From positions 1 to 34,549 of the forward strand of contig VAYM01000112.1 of assembly GCA_005884945.1 (NCBI GenBank): 34,549 bases of DNA, written 5' to 3'. The position numbers and the translations under genes were made by a program. A model generated the notes under the pieces. That model worked only from the letters and a program-made list of their open reading frames with translations, ran no database searches and was not told the origin of the DNA. Within the stretch, counting starts at the first letter, position 1; every line of letters starts with the position of its first letter. This document shows, in pieces, positions 12,106-19,587 of this stretch. The DNA is from Actinomycetota bacterium. Lineage in GTDB: Bacteria > Actinomycetota > Thermoleophilia > Gaiellales > Gaiellaceae.

Positions 12106-14751
12106 ATGAGCTCGACCCTGGACGCGAACCCTTCGATGCTCGCCGACGTCGTTCTCCGCGACGGCTCGACGATGCGGCTGCGGCCGCCGGTTGACGGCGA
12201 CGCCGCGGATCTCGTCGGGTTCTTCGACGGCCTCTCCGATCGCAGCGTGTATCTGCGGTTCCACGGTCGTCCTTCGATCGACGAGGCACTCGTCGCGCCG
12301 GTCCTCGATCCAGACTGGGCCGAGCGTGGAGCATTGGTCGGCGCGGCAGGTGGGCAGATCGTCGCGCTTGCGAGCTTCGTCCGCCTGCGTGACATGCGAA
12401 CCGCGGAGGTCGCCTTTGCCGTCGCGGACGCGTTCCAGGGTCGCGGCATCGGGACGCGAATGCTCGAGCAGCTCGCAGGCGTCGCAGCGGGAGTTGGAAT
12501 CGAGGAGTTCGTCGCCGAAGTGATGGCCGACAACGTCGCGATGCTGCGTGTGTTCGCAGACGCAGGCTTCGAGGTCACGAGAGTCACGACGTTCGGCGAG
12601 ACGGAAGTTCGCCTGCAACTGCAGGCGACCGACACACTGCGTGCTCACGTCGACGAGCGCGACCACGTCGCGGTCGCCGCGTCGCTCCGTCCGTTCTTCG
12701 CCCCCGCCACGGTGGCCGTCGTCGGCGCTTCGGTGCGGCGAGGATCGATCGGCGGCGAGCTCTTCCGGAACGTCCTGCGCGGAGAGTTTGTCGGCGCCGC
12801 GTATCCCGTCAACCGGACCGCGGAACCGGTCGCCGGCGTCCAGGCGTACCCATCGGTCGGCGACGTACCCGCAGCCGTCGACCTCGCGGTGATCTGCGTT
12901 CCGGGCCCTGCTGTGCTCGACGCTGTCGCCGATGCGCTCGCCGCCGGCGTGCGCGCCATCTGCGTCATCTCTGCCGGCTTCGCCGAGACGGGTGAGGAGG
13001 GCGTCGAGCGCCAGCGCCGCCTGCTCGAGCTCGTGCGCGCACACGGCGCGCGGCTCCTCGGTCCGAACTGCCTCGGCATCGCGGTGGCAGGGCCGCGTCT
13101 GAACGCGACGTTCGGTCCGCGCGCCCTCCCACCGGGAAACGTCGGCTTCTCCTCGCAGAGCGGTGCGCTCGGCCTGGCGTTGCTCGAACGGGCGGACGAG
13201 CGGGGGCTCGGACTCTCGTCCTTCGTGTCGATCGGGAACAAGGCGGACGTCTCGTCGAACGACCTGCTCGAGTACTGGGAGGACGATCCGGAGACGGAGG
13301 TCGTCGTGCTGTACCTCGAGTCGTTCGGCAATCCGCGCAAGTTCGCGCGCGTCGCGCGCCGTGTGGCACGCACGAAGCCGATCGTCGCGATGAAGGCGGG
13401 CCGCACGGCAAGCGGTGCGCGCGCCGCGAGCTCGCACACGGCTGCGCTCGCGGGCTCGGAGGCAGCCGTCGACGCGCTCTTCCGCGAGGCCGGCGTCCTG
13501 CGTGTCGAGACGCTCGAAGAATTGCTCGACGTCACGTCGCTGCTTGCCGGTCAGCCGCTGCCGCGCGGGCGCAACGTCGCGGTGCTCACGAACGCGGGTG
13601 GGCTGGGGATCCTTTGCGCAGACGCGTGCGAGTCGGCGGAGCTTTCGCTGCCGGAGCTCGCGCCGGCGACGCGCGAAGCCCTTCGCGCCGTTCTCCCCGT
13701 CGAAGCGAGCATCGCGAATCCCATCGACATGCTCGGCTCCGCGACGGCCGAGACGTACGAGCGCGTGCTGCCGATCATTCTCGCCGATTCCGGCGTCGAC
13801 GCAGTTATCGTCCTCTTCGTGCCGCCGGTCGTCGCCGGCGCCGACGAGGTCGCCGAGGCGATCGCACGTGCTCTCGACGCCGCGCCCCACGACAAGCCGG
13901 TGCTCGCCTCGGTGATCAGCGCCGCAGGAACACCTGCCGCGCTGCGCCGCGGGCGCGCGACGCCGTTCGCCTACCCGGAGTCGGCGGCGCGCTCGCTCGG
14001 CCGCGTCGTCGAACGCGCGGAGTGGCTGCGTCGCCCGCAGGGCCGAGTGCCGAACGTCGCAGACATCGACCGTGAGGCCGCTCGCACGGTCGTGGCCGAC
14101 ACACGCGACCGCTGGCTCACGCCGGAGGAGACGCGCCGTCTGCTCAGCGCGTACCGCGTGCCCCTCGTGGCCGAGCGCCGGGTCGATTCGGTCGATGCCG
14201 CGGTCGCGGCGGCCATGGAGGTGGGCTTTCCGGTCGTCGTCAAGTCGGCGCTGCCGGGTGCGCACAAGACGGAGCTGGGCGCGGTTGCGCTCGACCTGCG
14301 CGACGACGAGGCAGTCCGCGCCGCCGCGGAGCGCATCGGAGCGCCGCTCCTAATCCAGCCGCTCGTCACAGGCGGAGTCGAATTGCTGGTCGGTGCAATT
14401 CAGGATCCCGTGTTCGGACCGCTCGTCGCGCTTGGTCCGGGCGGGACGCTCGCGGAGCTGATCGGCGATGCCGGCTTCAGGCTGGCGCCGCTCACGGATC
14501 TCGACGCGGACGAGCTCGTCTCGTCCGGAAAGGTCGGCGTGCTGGTCGACGGCTTTCGCGGCTCGCCACCAGCGGATCGGCGTGCGGTCGTCGATCTCGT
14601 CGTGCGCATCGGTCGCCTGGCTGCGGACGTGCCGGAGGTCGCCGAGGTCGACCTCAACCCGGTGATCGCCGGGCCCGACGGCTGTGTCGCAGTCGACGCG
14701 CGGATTCGCATCGCGCCGGCAACTCGGCGACGCGACGCCAAGACCTGGTAG
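12106..14751 (+). CDS. GNAT-fused ADP-forming acyl-CoA synthetase (PatA-like protein acetyltransferase)
   Basis: 881 aa. The start at 12106 begins the family sequence; the frame runs further upstream but there it is only the antisense of the stress-protein gene. N-terminal GNAT domain at about 15-170 with acetyl-CoA loop 'FQGRGIGTRML'. Then a CoA-binding Rossmann domain ('VAVVGASVRRGSIGG', about 200-330), a succinyl-CoA-ligase-like domain with 'GPNCLGIA' and phospho-His loop 'ASSHTAALAGSE', and a C-terminal ATP-grasp ('GFPVVVKSALPGAHKTELGA', about 700-880). Proteins with this architecture acetylate lysines, for example in acetyl-CoA synthetase, in response to energy state. The N-terminal GNAT order is the actinobacterial form. 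Confidence 0.93.
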   Translation: MSSTLDANPSMLADVVLRDGSTMRLRPPVDGDAADLVGFFDGLSDRSVYLRFHGRPSIDEALVAPVLDPDWAERGALVGAAGGQIVALASFVRLRDMRTAEVAFAVADAFQGRGIGTRMLEQLAGVAAGVGIEEFVAEVMADNVAMLRVFADAGFEVTRVTTFGETEVRLQLQATDTLRAHVDERDHVAVAASLRPFFAPATVAVVGASVRRGSIGGELFRNVLRGEFVGAAYPVNRTAEPVAGVQAYPSVGDVPAAVDLAVICVPGPAVLDAVADALAAGVRAICVISAGFAETGEEGVERQRRLLELVRAHGARLLGPNCLGIAVAGPRLNATFGPRALPPGNVGFSSQSGALGLALLERADERGLGLSSFVSIGNKADVSSNDLLEYWEDDPETEVVVLYLESFGNPRKFARVARRVARTKPIVAMKAGRTASGARAASSHTAALAGSEAAVDALFREAGVLRVETLEELLDVTSLLAGQPLPRGRNVAVLTNAGGLGILCADACESAELSLPELAPATREALRAVLPVEASIANPIDMLGSATAETYERVLPIILADSGVDAVIVLFVPPVVAGADEVAEAIARALDAAPHDKPVLASVISAAGTPAALRRGRATPFAYPESAARSLGRVVERAEWLRRPQGRVPNVADIDREAARTVVADTRDRWLTPEETRRLLSAYRVPLVAERRVDSVDAAVAAAMEVGFPVVVKSALPGAHKTELGAVALDLRDDEAVRAAAERIGAPLLIQPLVTGGVELLVGAIQDPVFGPLVALGPGGTLAELIGDAGFRLAPLTDLDADELVSSGKVGVLVDGFRGSPPADRRAVVDLVVRIGRLAADVPEVAEVDLNPVIAGPDGCVAVDARIRIAPATRRRDAKTW

Positions 14752-14757
14752 CGCGAC

Positions 14758-14800
14758 TGCGGGAAAACCCGCACCGCGAGTCCGGCCCGGCTCTGATGGC
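14758..14800 (+). promoter_or_regulatory. CCGCA-N21-GATG promoter of the 14,844 USP
   Basis: TGCGGGAAAACCCGCA (14758-14773) is a perfect 6+4+6 inverted repeat and the best example of the box. After 21 bases comes GATGGC (14795-14800), and the ATG is 43 bases downstream. The site begins six bases after the preceding stop codon. Confidence 0.7.
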
Positions 14801-14843
14801 GCGGGTGCGTCGGCGGCGGAGACTCAGGTCGAAAGGAGGAACA

Positions 14844-15299
14844 ATGTTCGAGAACGTGATCTGGGCCACCGACGGTTCAGAGTGCGCCGAGCGTGCGCTT
14901 CCCGTGGCGCTGGAGCTCGTCCGCGATGGCCACGGCAAGCTCTTCGTCGTCCACGCCGACGAGATCGTCGCCGGACGTTTCGGGGGCTACTCCGCGTACG
15001 CAGACGAGGAAGACGTCCGCGAGCAATTGCGTGCGAAGGTCGCCGCGCTCGTCGAAGACGGGGTCGACGCGGAGCTCCACCTCGTCAGCGGTCTCCAACG
15101 TGAGCCGGCCGACCTCATCGCAGGGGAGGCGCTGAAGCGCGGGGCCGACGTGATCGTCGTCGGCACGCGCGGCCACGGCCGCGCGGCGGGCATGTTGCTG
15201 GGGAGCGTTGCGCAACGGCTCCTGCACGTTTCGCCGTGCCCGATCCTCGCGTTGCCGATTCGCGCGCAGGTCCCGGCAGAGCCGGCGAGCACCCGGTGA
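14844..15299 (+). CDS. universal stress protein (UspA family)
   Basis: 151 aa, start fixed by AAAGGAGG and the N-terminus 'VIWATDGSECAERAL'. The nucleotide-binding signature is 'VVGTRGHGRAAGMLLGSVAQRLL' in the last third. A Cys follows the DGSE loop (Cys14), and there is another in 'VSPCPILALP', a common USP ending. It is the first gene behind the most symmetrical copy of the shared promoter and is followed closely by a small coiled-coil protein. Confidence 0.95.
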   Translation: MFENVIWATDGSECAERALPVALELVRDGHGKLFVVHADEIVAGRFGGYSAYADEEDVREQLRAKVAALVEDGVDAELHLVSGLQREPADLIAGEALKRGADVIVVGTRGHGRAAGMLLGSVAQRLLHVSPCPILALPIRAQVPAEPASTR

Positions 15300-15300
15300 C

Positions 15301-15678
15301 ATGTTCGTCGGGACTGCAGCGGGAGCCCTTGCGAGAAGCAGGAGCTCCCGCCGCGTCTCACGCCCCCCGCCTCTGCGGCCCGTCGCCCGGAATGTCGCGC
15401 CGCCGTACCGTCCGCTCCAGCTCGACGAGCTTGAGTCGCTCTGGCGCACGGCGCTGGATGCCGCGCGTAGGGCGATCTCGGCGGCGGAAGGCTGTTGCGA
15501 CATCGACCCGTCGGAGCTCGCCGAGCGGCGCCACACGCTTGCACGTGAAGGGGAAGAGACGGCGGCGCTGCTCGCGAAGCTGACGGCAGAGCACGTCGTC
15601 GTCCGCCGATCAGCAGAAACCCGCAGCCATGATCCTTCCGATCCCCGATGGCGCACCCGCGGCGTCGGCGGACACTGA
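15301..15678 (+). CDS. small helical protein, unknown
   Basis: 125 aa from an ATG two bases after the USP stop. The first 35 residues are Arg/Ser/Pro-rich and low complexity. Residues about 38-100 ('LQLDELESLWRTALDAARRAISAAE', then 'LAERRHTLAREGEETAALLAKLTAEH') form two amphipathic helices that may pair as a coiled coil. Its 3' end contains the promoter box of the ABC transporter. No family is recognised; the close coupling to the USP and the helical periodicity support a real gene. Confidence 0.55.
   Translation: MFVGTAAGALARSRSSRRVSRPPPLRPVARNVAPPYRPLQLDELESLWRTALDAARRAISAAEGCCDIDPSELAERRHTLAREGEETAALLAKLTAEHVVVRRSAETRSHDPSDPRWRTRGVGGH
15610..15652 (+). promoter_or_regulatory. CCGCA-N21-GATG promoter of the ABC exporter
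   Basis: Box TCAGCAGAAACCCGCA (15610-15625), with a weak left half, then 21 bases, then GATGGC (15647-15652). The ATG at 15686 is 33 bases further. The element lies within the 3' end of the preceding gene. It argues for the 15686 start of the ATPase over an in-frame ATG at 15629, which would lie upstream of the GATG element. Confidence 0.55.
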
Positions 15679-15685
15679 GGACGAC

Positions 15686-16414
15686 ATGAAGGATGGGTCT
15701 GACTCGATTCTCGTCGCCGAAGGCGTGCGGAAGGTCTACCGCTCCGGCGGCGACGAGGTCGTCGCACTCCACGGGCTCGACCTCACGGTCCCGCCGGGCG
15801 AGTTCCTCGCGGTGATGGGGCCGTCGGGATCCGGCAAGACGACGCTGCTCAACTGCGTCTCCGGCCTGGACGACATCGACGGCGGGCGTGTGCTCGTCGA
15901 CGGGCTCAGCATCCACGAGCTTTCCGACAAGGAGCGCACGCGGCACCGGGCACAGGAGATGGGCTTCATCTTCCAGGCCTTCAACCTCATTCCCGTGTTC
16001 ACGACGACGGAGAACGTCGAGCTGCCGCTGCTGCTCGCCGGCGTGCACGAGCGCGAGGCGCGCGCACGTGCCCGGGCGACGTTGGCGCGCGTGGGCCTGG
16101 CTCACAGGCTCGAGCGTCGACCCCCCGAGCTCTCGGGCGGCGAGCAGCAGCGCGTCGCGGTTGCGCGCGCACTTGCGGGACGGCCGCGCATCGTCTGGGC
16201 GGACGAGCCGACCGGCAACCTCGACTCCGAGATGGCCCAGAACGTCATCGAGCTCCTCGGCGAGCTGCACGCGGAAGGTCTGACGCTGATCCTGATCACG
16301 CACGATCCGACGGTCGCGGCACACGCGGACCGGCTGATCACGATCCGTGACGGCCGGCTCGTCGCCGACGAGCGCCTCGGGACGGGAGCGCCCGCGGCGG
16401 TGGGCGCCGGGTAG
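15686..16414 (+). CDS. MacB/LolD-type ABC transporter ATPase
   Basis: 242 aa. Walker A 'GPSGSGKTTLLN', Q-loop 'FIFQAFNLIP', signature 'LSGGEQQRVAVARAL', Walker B 'RIVWADEPTGNLDS' and H-loop 'LITHDP' are all intact. The 'ADEPTGNLD' form is typical of the MacB/LolD/FtsE group that works with FtsX-type permeases, here the next gene, seven bases downstream. GAGGA precedes the ATG. These ATPases drive mechanotransmission rather than classical transport, extruding lipids, peptides or lipoproteins. Substrate unknown. Confidence 0.95.
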   Translation: MKDGSDSILVAEGVRKVYRSGGDEVVALHGLDLTVPPGEFLAVMGPSGSGKTTLLNCVSGLDDIDGGRVLVDGLSIHELSDKERTRHRAQEMGFIFQAFNLIPVFTTTENVELPLLLAGVHEREARARARATLARVGLAHRLERRPPELSGGEQQRVAVARALAGRPRIVWADEPTGNLDSEMAQNVIELLGELHAEGLTLILITHDPTVAAHADRLITIRDGRLVADERLGTGAPAAVGAG

Positions 16415-16420
16415 CGCGCA

Positions 16421-19276
16421 ATGACCGGGGCCGCGCTCCTCGTCTCGCTCCTGGTCTCGCTGCCGTTCCTGTTCGTCATCGTCCGTCGCCCGATCCTGCG
16501 CCGGCTTGCGGTGCGGAACGTCGTCCGCCGTCCGCGGGAAGCGCTGCTCGTCGTCGTCGGGTCGATGCTCGGCGCGGCGATCATCACCGGCTCGTTCGTC
16601 ATCGGCGATGCCATGAACGCGTCGATCCGCGCCGTGGCGCGGCAGCACCTCGGCCCGGTGGACGAGTTCGTGCTCGCGCGCGACCAGACCACCTGGGACG
16701 ATCTGTCCCGGCGTCTGCGCACGCTGCCTCGCAGCGACGTCGACGGCGTGCTGCCCGTCTCGACGATGGACGCCGCCGTCACCGCGTACCGCGGCAAGCA
16801 GATCACGTCCGCACCGCACACGCAGGTGATCGGACTCGACTTCGCGCAGGCGCGCCGTTTCGGCGGAGATCCGCACGCAACCGGGATGCCGGCGCAGGCA
16901 CCGAGGCGGAACGACGTCGCAATCACGACCGATCTGGCGAAGGTGCTCGGTGTGCATCGCGGCGAGGCGATCTACGTCAACGCCTACGGGACGCGAACGA
17001 TGCTGATCGTCGGCGACATCCTCCCGCGTCGCGGCGTCGCCGGCTTCTCACTCGCACAGGGGCAAGAGTCGCGCAACGTGCTCGTCCCGTCATGGATGTT
17101 CGAGGAGATCCGCGGCATCGAGTCGACGTACGCAACGCCGCCGACAATGGCGGTTCTCGTCTCGAATCGCGGTGGCGTCGAAAACGGCGTCGGCCGAACG
17201 GACCGCGTCAAGGCGGAGATCGCTCGGGCCTCGCGCGGGCTCGATCCGCAGGTGATCGGTGTCAAGCGCCTCGTCCTCGACCAGGCCGAAGCTGCGGGCA
17301 AGGGCTTCACGCAGATGTTCACGACGATGGGAAGCTTCGGCGTCGTCGCAGGTTTGTTGCTGCTCGTCCAGCTGTTCGTGATGCTCGCCGCTGAGCGGAA
17401 ACCCGAGCTCGGCATGGCGCGCGCGGTCGGGATGAGGCGGAGCTGGCTCGTCGGCGCGTTTGCGACGGAAGGATGGATGTACGCGCTCGCCGCAACGGTC
17501 CTCGGCTCGGTTGCGGGGATCGGTCTCGGCTGGGTGCTCGTCGCGCTGTCGCAGCAGATCTTCGACACGAAGCACAACCGTTTCGAGCTCGTCTTCGTCG
17601 TCCGTCCGGCGAGCATCGGCCTCGCCTTCACGATCGCGTTCGTGATCGCGCTGACGACGATCGTCCTCACGAGCGCGCGCGTCAGCCGGCTCAACATCAT
17701 CCGCGCGATCCGCGAGATCCCGGAGCCGCCGCCACGGCGAAAGCGGCGTTGGCTCGTGATCGGAACCGCCGGTGCGGCGCTGGGGCTCCTGTGGACGATG
17801 GCTGCAGCGGGAAGCTCGGAGCCGTTCGGTCTGCTGCTGGGCCCCACGCTGCTTTTCTTCGGCGCCGCACCGCTCCTGTCGCGCGCATGGGCGACGCGGA
17901 GCGCCGTCTCGCTTCTGTCCGCGCTCACGGCCGGGTGGGGAGCCGTTGCGCTGGCGGTGTTCCCGAAAACGGCGGAAGGCGCTCCCGTCACGATCTACGT
18001 CGTGCAAGGGCTCGTGCTCGTCAGCGCGGCGGTCGTGTTCGCTGCGCTGCAGCAAGAGCGCGTCGGCACCGCGGTCAAGCGGGCGGGCGCCCAGGCGCTC
18101 GCGTTGCGACTCGGTCTCGCCTACCCGCTGGCGCGCAGGTCGCGCACGGCCCTGACGGTTTCGATGTACGCGCTCGTCGTCTTCATCCTGACGTTCATCA
18201 CGACGATCTCGCACATGATCGACGCGAGCGCCGTGCAGGCGAAGGCGGACGTCCGCGGCGGCTATTCGGTCGTGGTCGACTCGAGCACGTCCAACCCGAT
18301 CCTCGTCTCCGATCTCGCGCGGGTCCCCGGTGTCCGCAACATCGCGCCGCTTGCGCGCACGACCGCGAACTTCCAGGTCGAAGGAATGTCGAAGCCGGCG
18401 TTCTGGAACCTGACCGCGTTCGACGGGCGCTTCGTGGCGAACGGCGCGCCGGCCCTCGTCGATCGCGGCAAGTATCCGTCCGAGGCTGCAGCCTGGCGCG
18501 CTGTGCTCGCCGATCCGGATCTGATCGTCGTCGACCCGTCGTTCCTGCAGACGAGCGGCGGCCCGCCCGGATTCGAGGCGAAGATCGGGACGACGATGAC
18601 CGTCGCGGATCCCCAGACGGGTCGCAGCCGGGTTGTCCGCGTCGCGGCGATCTCGCACTCCGACATGTTCTTGAACAACGGGGCGTGGTACGGCCGGCCC
18701 GGCGCGAAGGCATTGTTCGGCGATCAGCTCGTAGCGGCGCGCTTCTACGTGACGCTCCAGGCGGGTGTCGACCCGACGGCGTTCGCGTCACGCGTGCAAG
18801 GACGGTTCGTCGACAACGGCGCGGAAGCGTCGGCCATCAACGACCTGATGGACGAAGCCTTCACGATGACGAACCAGATCTTCCAGCTCTTCGAGGGATA
18901 CCTGGCCCTCGGCTTGCTCGTCGGGATCGCCGGGATCGCCGTCGTGATGATCAGAGCGGTGCGAGAACGACGGCGCCCGATCGGAACTCTTCGCGCGCTC
19001 GGCTTTCCGTCGAAGACCATTGGCCGCAGCTTCGGCGTCGAGACGGGATTCATCGCACTGCAGGGGACGCTCATCGGCGCGACCCTCGCGCTGCTGACGC
19101 TTTACACGCTCGTGACTCGATCGGACGCGATGGGCGACGTGACGTTCTCGGTTCCCTGGATTCCGCTCCTCGTCCTGCTTGTCGCGACGGTGGGAGCGTC
19201 GCTCCTTGCGACCGTTGCTCCCGCCGTCACTGCGTCGCGGATTCGCCCTGCGGTCGCTCTCCGCACGACCGATTAG
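16421..19276 (+). CDS. FtsX/MacB-like ABC permease
   Basis: 951 aa. The N-terminal helix region ('LLVVVGSMLGAAIITGSFVIGDAMN') leads into a periplasmic core domain of MacB type. A first FtsX transmembrane block is at about 300-425, a middle membrane stretch at about 440-565, a second extracytoplasmic domain ('VRGGYSVVVDSSTSNPILVSDLARVPGVRNIAPLA') follows, and a C-terminal FtsX block begins at about 820 ('LGLLVGIAGIAVVMIRAVRERRRPIGTLRALG'). The double FtsX arrangement on one chain is the usual form for Gram-positive exporters. The partner ATPase is directly upstream. The last 50 bases overlap a convergent minus-strand gene. Confidence 0.94.
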   Translation: MTGAALLVSLLVSLPFLFVIVRRPILRRLAVRNVVRRPREALLVVVGSMLGAAIITGSFVIGDAMNASIRAVARQHLGPVDEFVLARDQTTWDDLSRRLRTLPRSDVDGVLPVSTMDAAVTAYRGKQITSAPHTQVIGLDFAQARRFGGDPHATGMPAQAPRRNDVAITTDLAKVLGVHRGEAIYVNAYGTRTMLIVGDILPRRGVAGFSLAQGQESRNVLVPSWMFEEIRGIESTYATPPTMAVLVSNRGGVENGVGRTDRVKAEIARASRGLDPQVIGVKRLVLDQAEAAGKGFTQMFTTMGSFGVVAGLLLLVQLFVMLAAERKPELGMARAVGMRRSWLVGAFATEGWMYALAATVLGSVAGIGLGWVLVALSQQIFDTKHNRFELVFVVRPASIGLAFTIAFVIALTTIVLTSARVSRLNIIRAIREIPEPPPRRKRRWLVIGTAGAALGLLWTMAAAGSSEPFGLLLGPTLLFFGAAPLLSRAWATRSAVSLLSALTAGWGAVALAVFPKTAEGAPVTIYVVQGLVLVSAAVVFAALQQERVGTAVKRAGAQALALRLGLAYPLARRSRTALTVSMYALVVFILTFITTISHMIDASAVQAKADVRGGYSVVVDSSTSNPILVSDLARVPGVRNIAPLARTTANFQVEGMSKPAFWNLTAFDGRFVANGAPALVDRGKYPSEAAAWRAVLADPDLIVVDPSFLQTSGGPPGFEAKIGTTMTVADPQTGRSRVVRVAAISHSDMFLNNGAWYGRPGAKALFGDQLVAARFYVTLQAGVDPTAFASRVQGRFVDNGAEASAINDLMDEAFTMTNQIFQLFEGYLALGLLVGIAGIAVVMIRAVRERRRPIGTLRALGFPSKTIGRSFGVETGFIALQGTLIGATLALLTLYTLVTRSDAMGDVTFSVPWIPLLVLLVATVGASLLATVAPAVTASRIRPAVALRTTD

Positions 19277-19496
19277 CGCCCGGGGCCAGGCCGACGACGA
19301 GCGACGTGACGTGGCGGACCCAGATGCTGGTCTCCTCGAGTCCGACTGCGCTTGCGAGCGCACTCGAGAGCACGCTGTCGCGGCAACGGACGGCGCCGAG
19401 AACCGTGACGATCCACCGGTTCGGATGGTCCTCGCGCTCGACGGTGAGCGGGAGCCCTCCGGGCGTTCTGCCGCGCCAGACCGCGTTCCGTGCCAT
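19227..19496 (-). CDS. small hypothetical protein
   Basis: 89 aa from an ATG at 19496. 'LPLTVEREDHPNRWIVTVLGAVRCRDSVLSSALASAVG' reads as a strand-turn-strand followed by a helix, and it has protein-like composition. The gene fills the gap between the permease and the next plus-strand gene and overlaps the permease end by 50 bases tail-to-tail. No family is recognised. Its start faces the divergent promoter region at 19,521-19,580. Confidence 0.5.
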   Translation of the reverse strand: MARNAVWRGRTPGGLPLTVEREDHPNRWIVTVLGAVRCRDSVLSSALASAVGLEETSIWVRHVTSLVVGLAPGANRSCGERPQGESATQ

Positions 19497-19520
19497 TGCC
19501 GGCGGACCTTCGAGGACCTC

Positions 19521-19580
19521 GCTAACCGGACGCTAACCGCGGTCGGGCTTGAACCTTTCGTTACATGTCCGGCGTACGTT
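19521..19580 (+). promoter_or_regulatory. direct-repeat operator and promoter of the DMFA-like gene
   Basis: GCTAACCG occurs twice with an 11-base period (19521-19528 and 19532-19539), the geometry of OmpR/PhoP-family boxes. Seventeen bases further is TTTCGTTACA (19556-19565), then nine bases, then TACGTT (19575-19580) as a -10. The ATG at 19588 is seven bases downstream, so the transcript may be leaderless. The TTTCGTWACA-N9-TANNNT pattern recurs at 33,500. Confidence 0.5.
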
Positions 19581-19587
19581 CGGAGAC

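Noticed and set aside
11956-14265. Very long open frame on the minus strand continuing the USP gene across the GNAT-ACD gene
   Set aside because: It is antisense to a clearly recognised 881-aa enzyme, has an Arg/His-rich nonsense composition and no family motif; high GC keeps such frames open.
3223-15652. Identity of the shared box with the mycobacterial DosR box
   Set aside because: The mycobacterial consensus (TTSGGGACTWWAGTCCSAA) does not match; only the layout and gene content are similar.
14987-16957. 656-codon minus-strand open frame over the USP, the ABC ATPase and the permease start
   Set aside because: Shadow of real plus-strand genes with intact ATPase motifs; no protein-like features of its own.
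17394-17412. GAGCGGAAACCCGAGC in the permease gene, similar to the box
   Set aside because: Deep within coding sequence, and no GATG or start codon follows at the right spacing.
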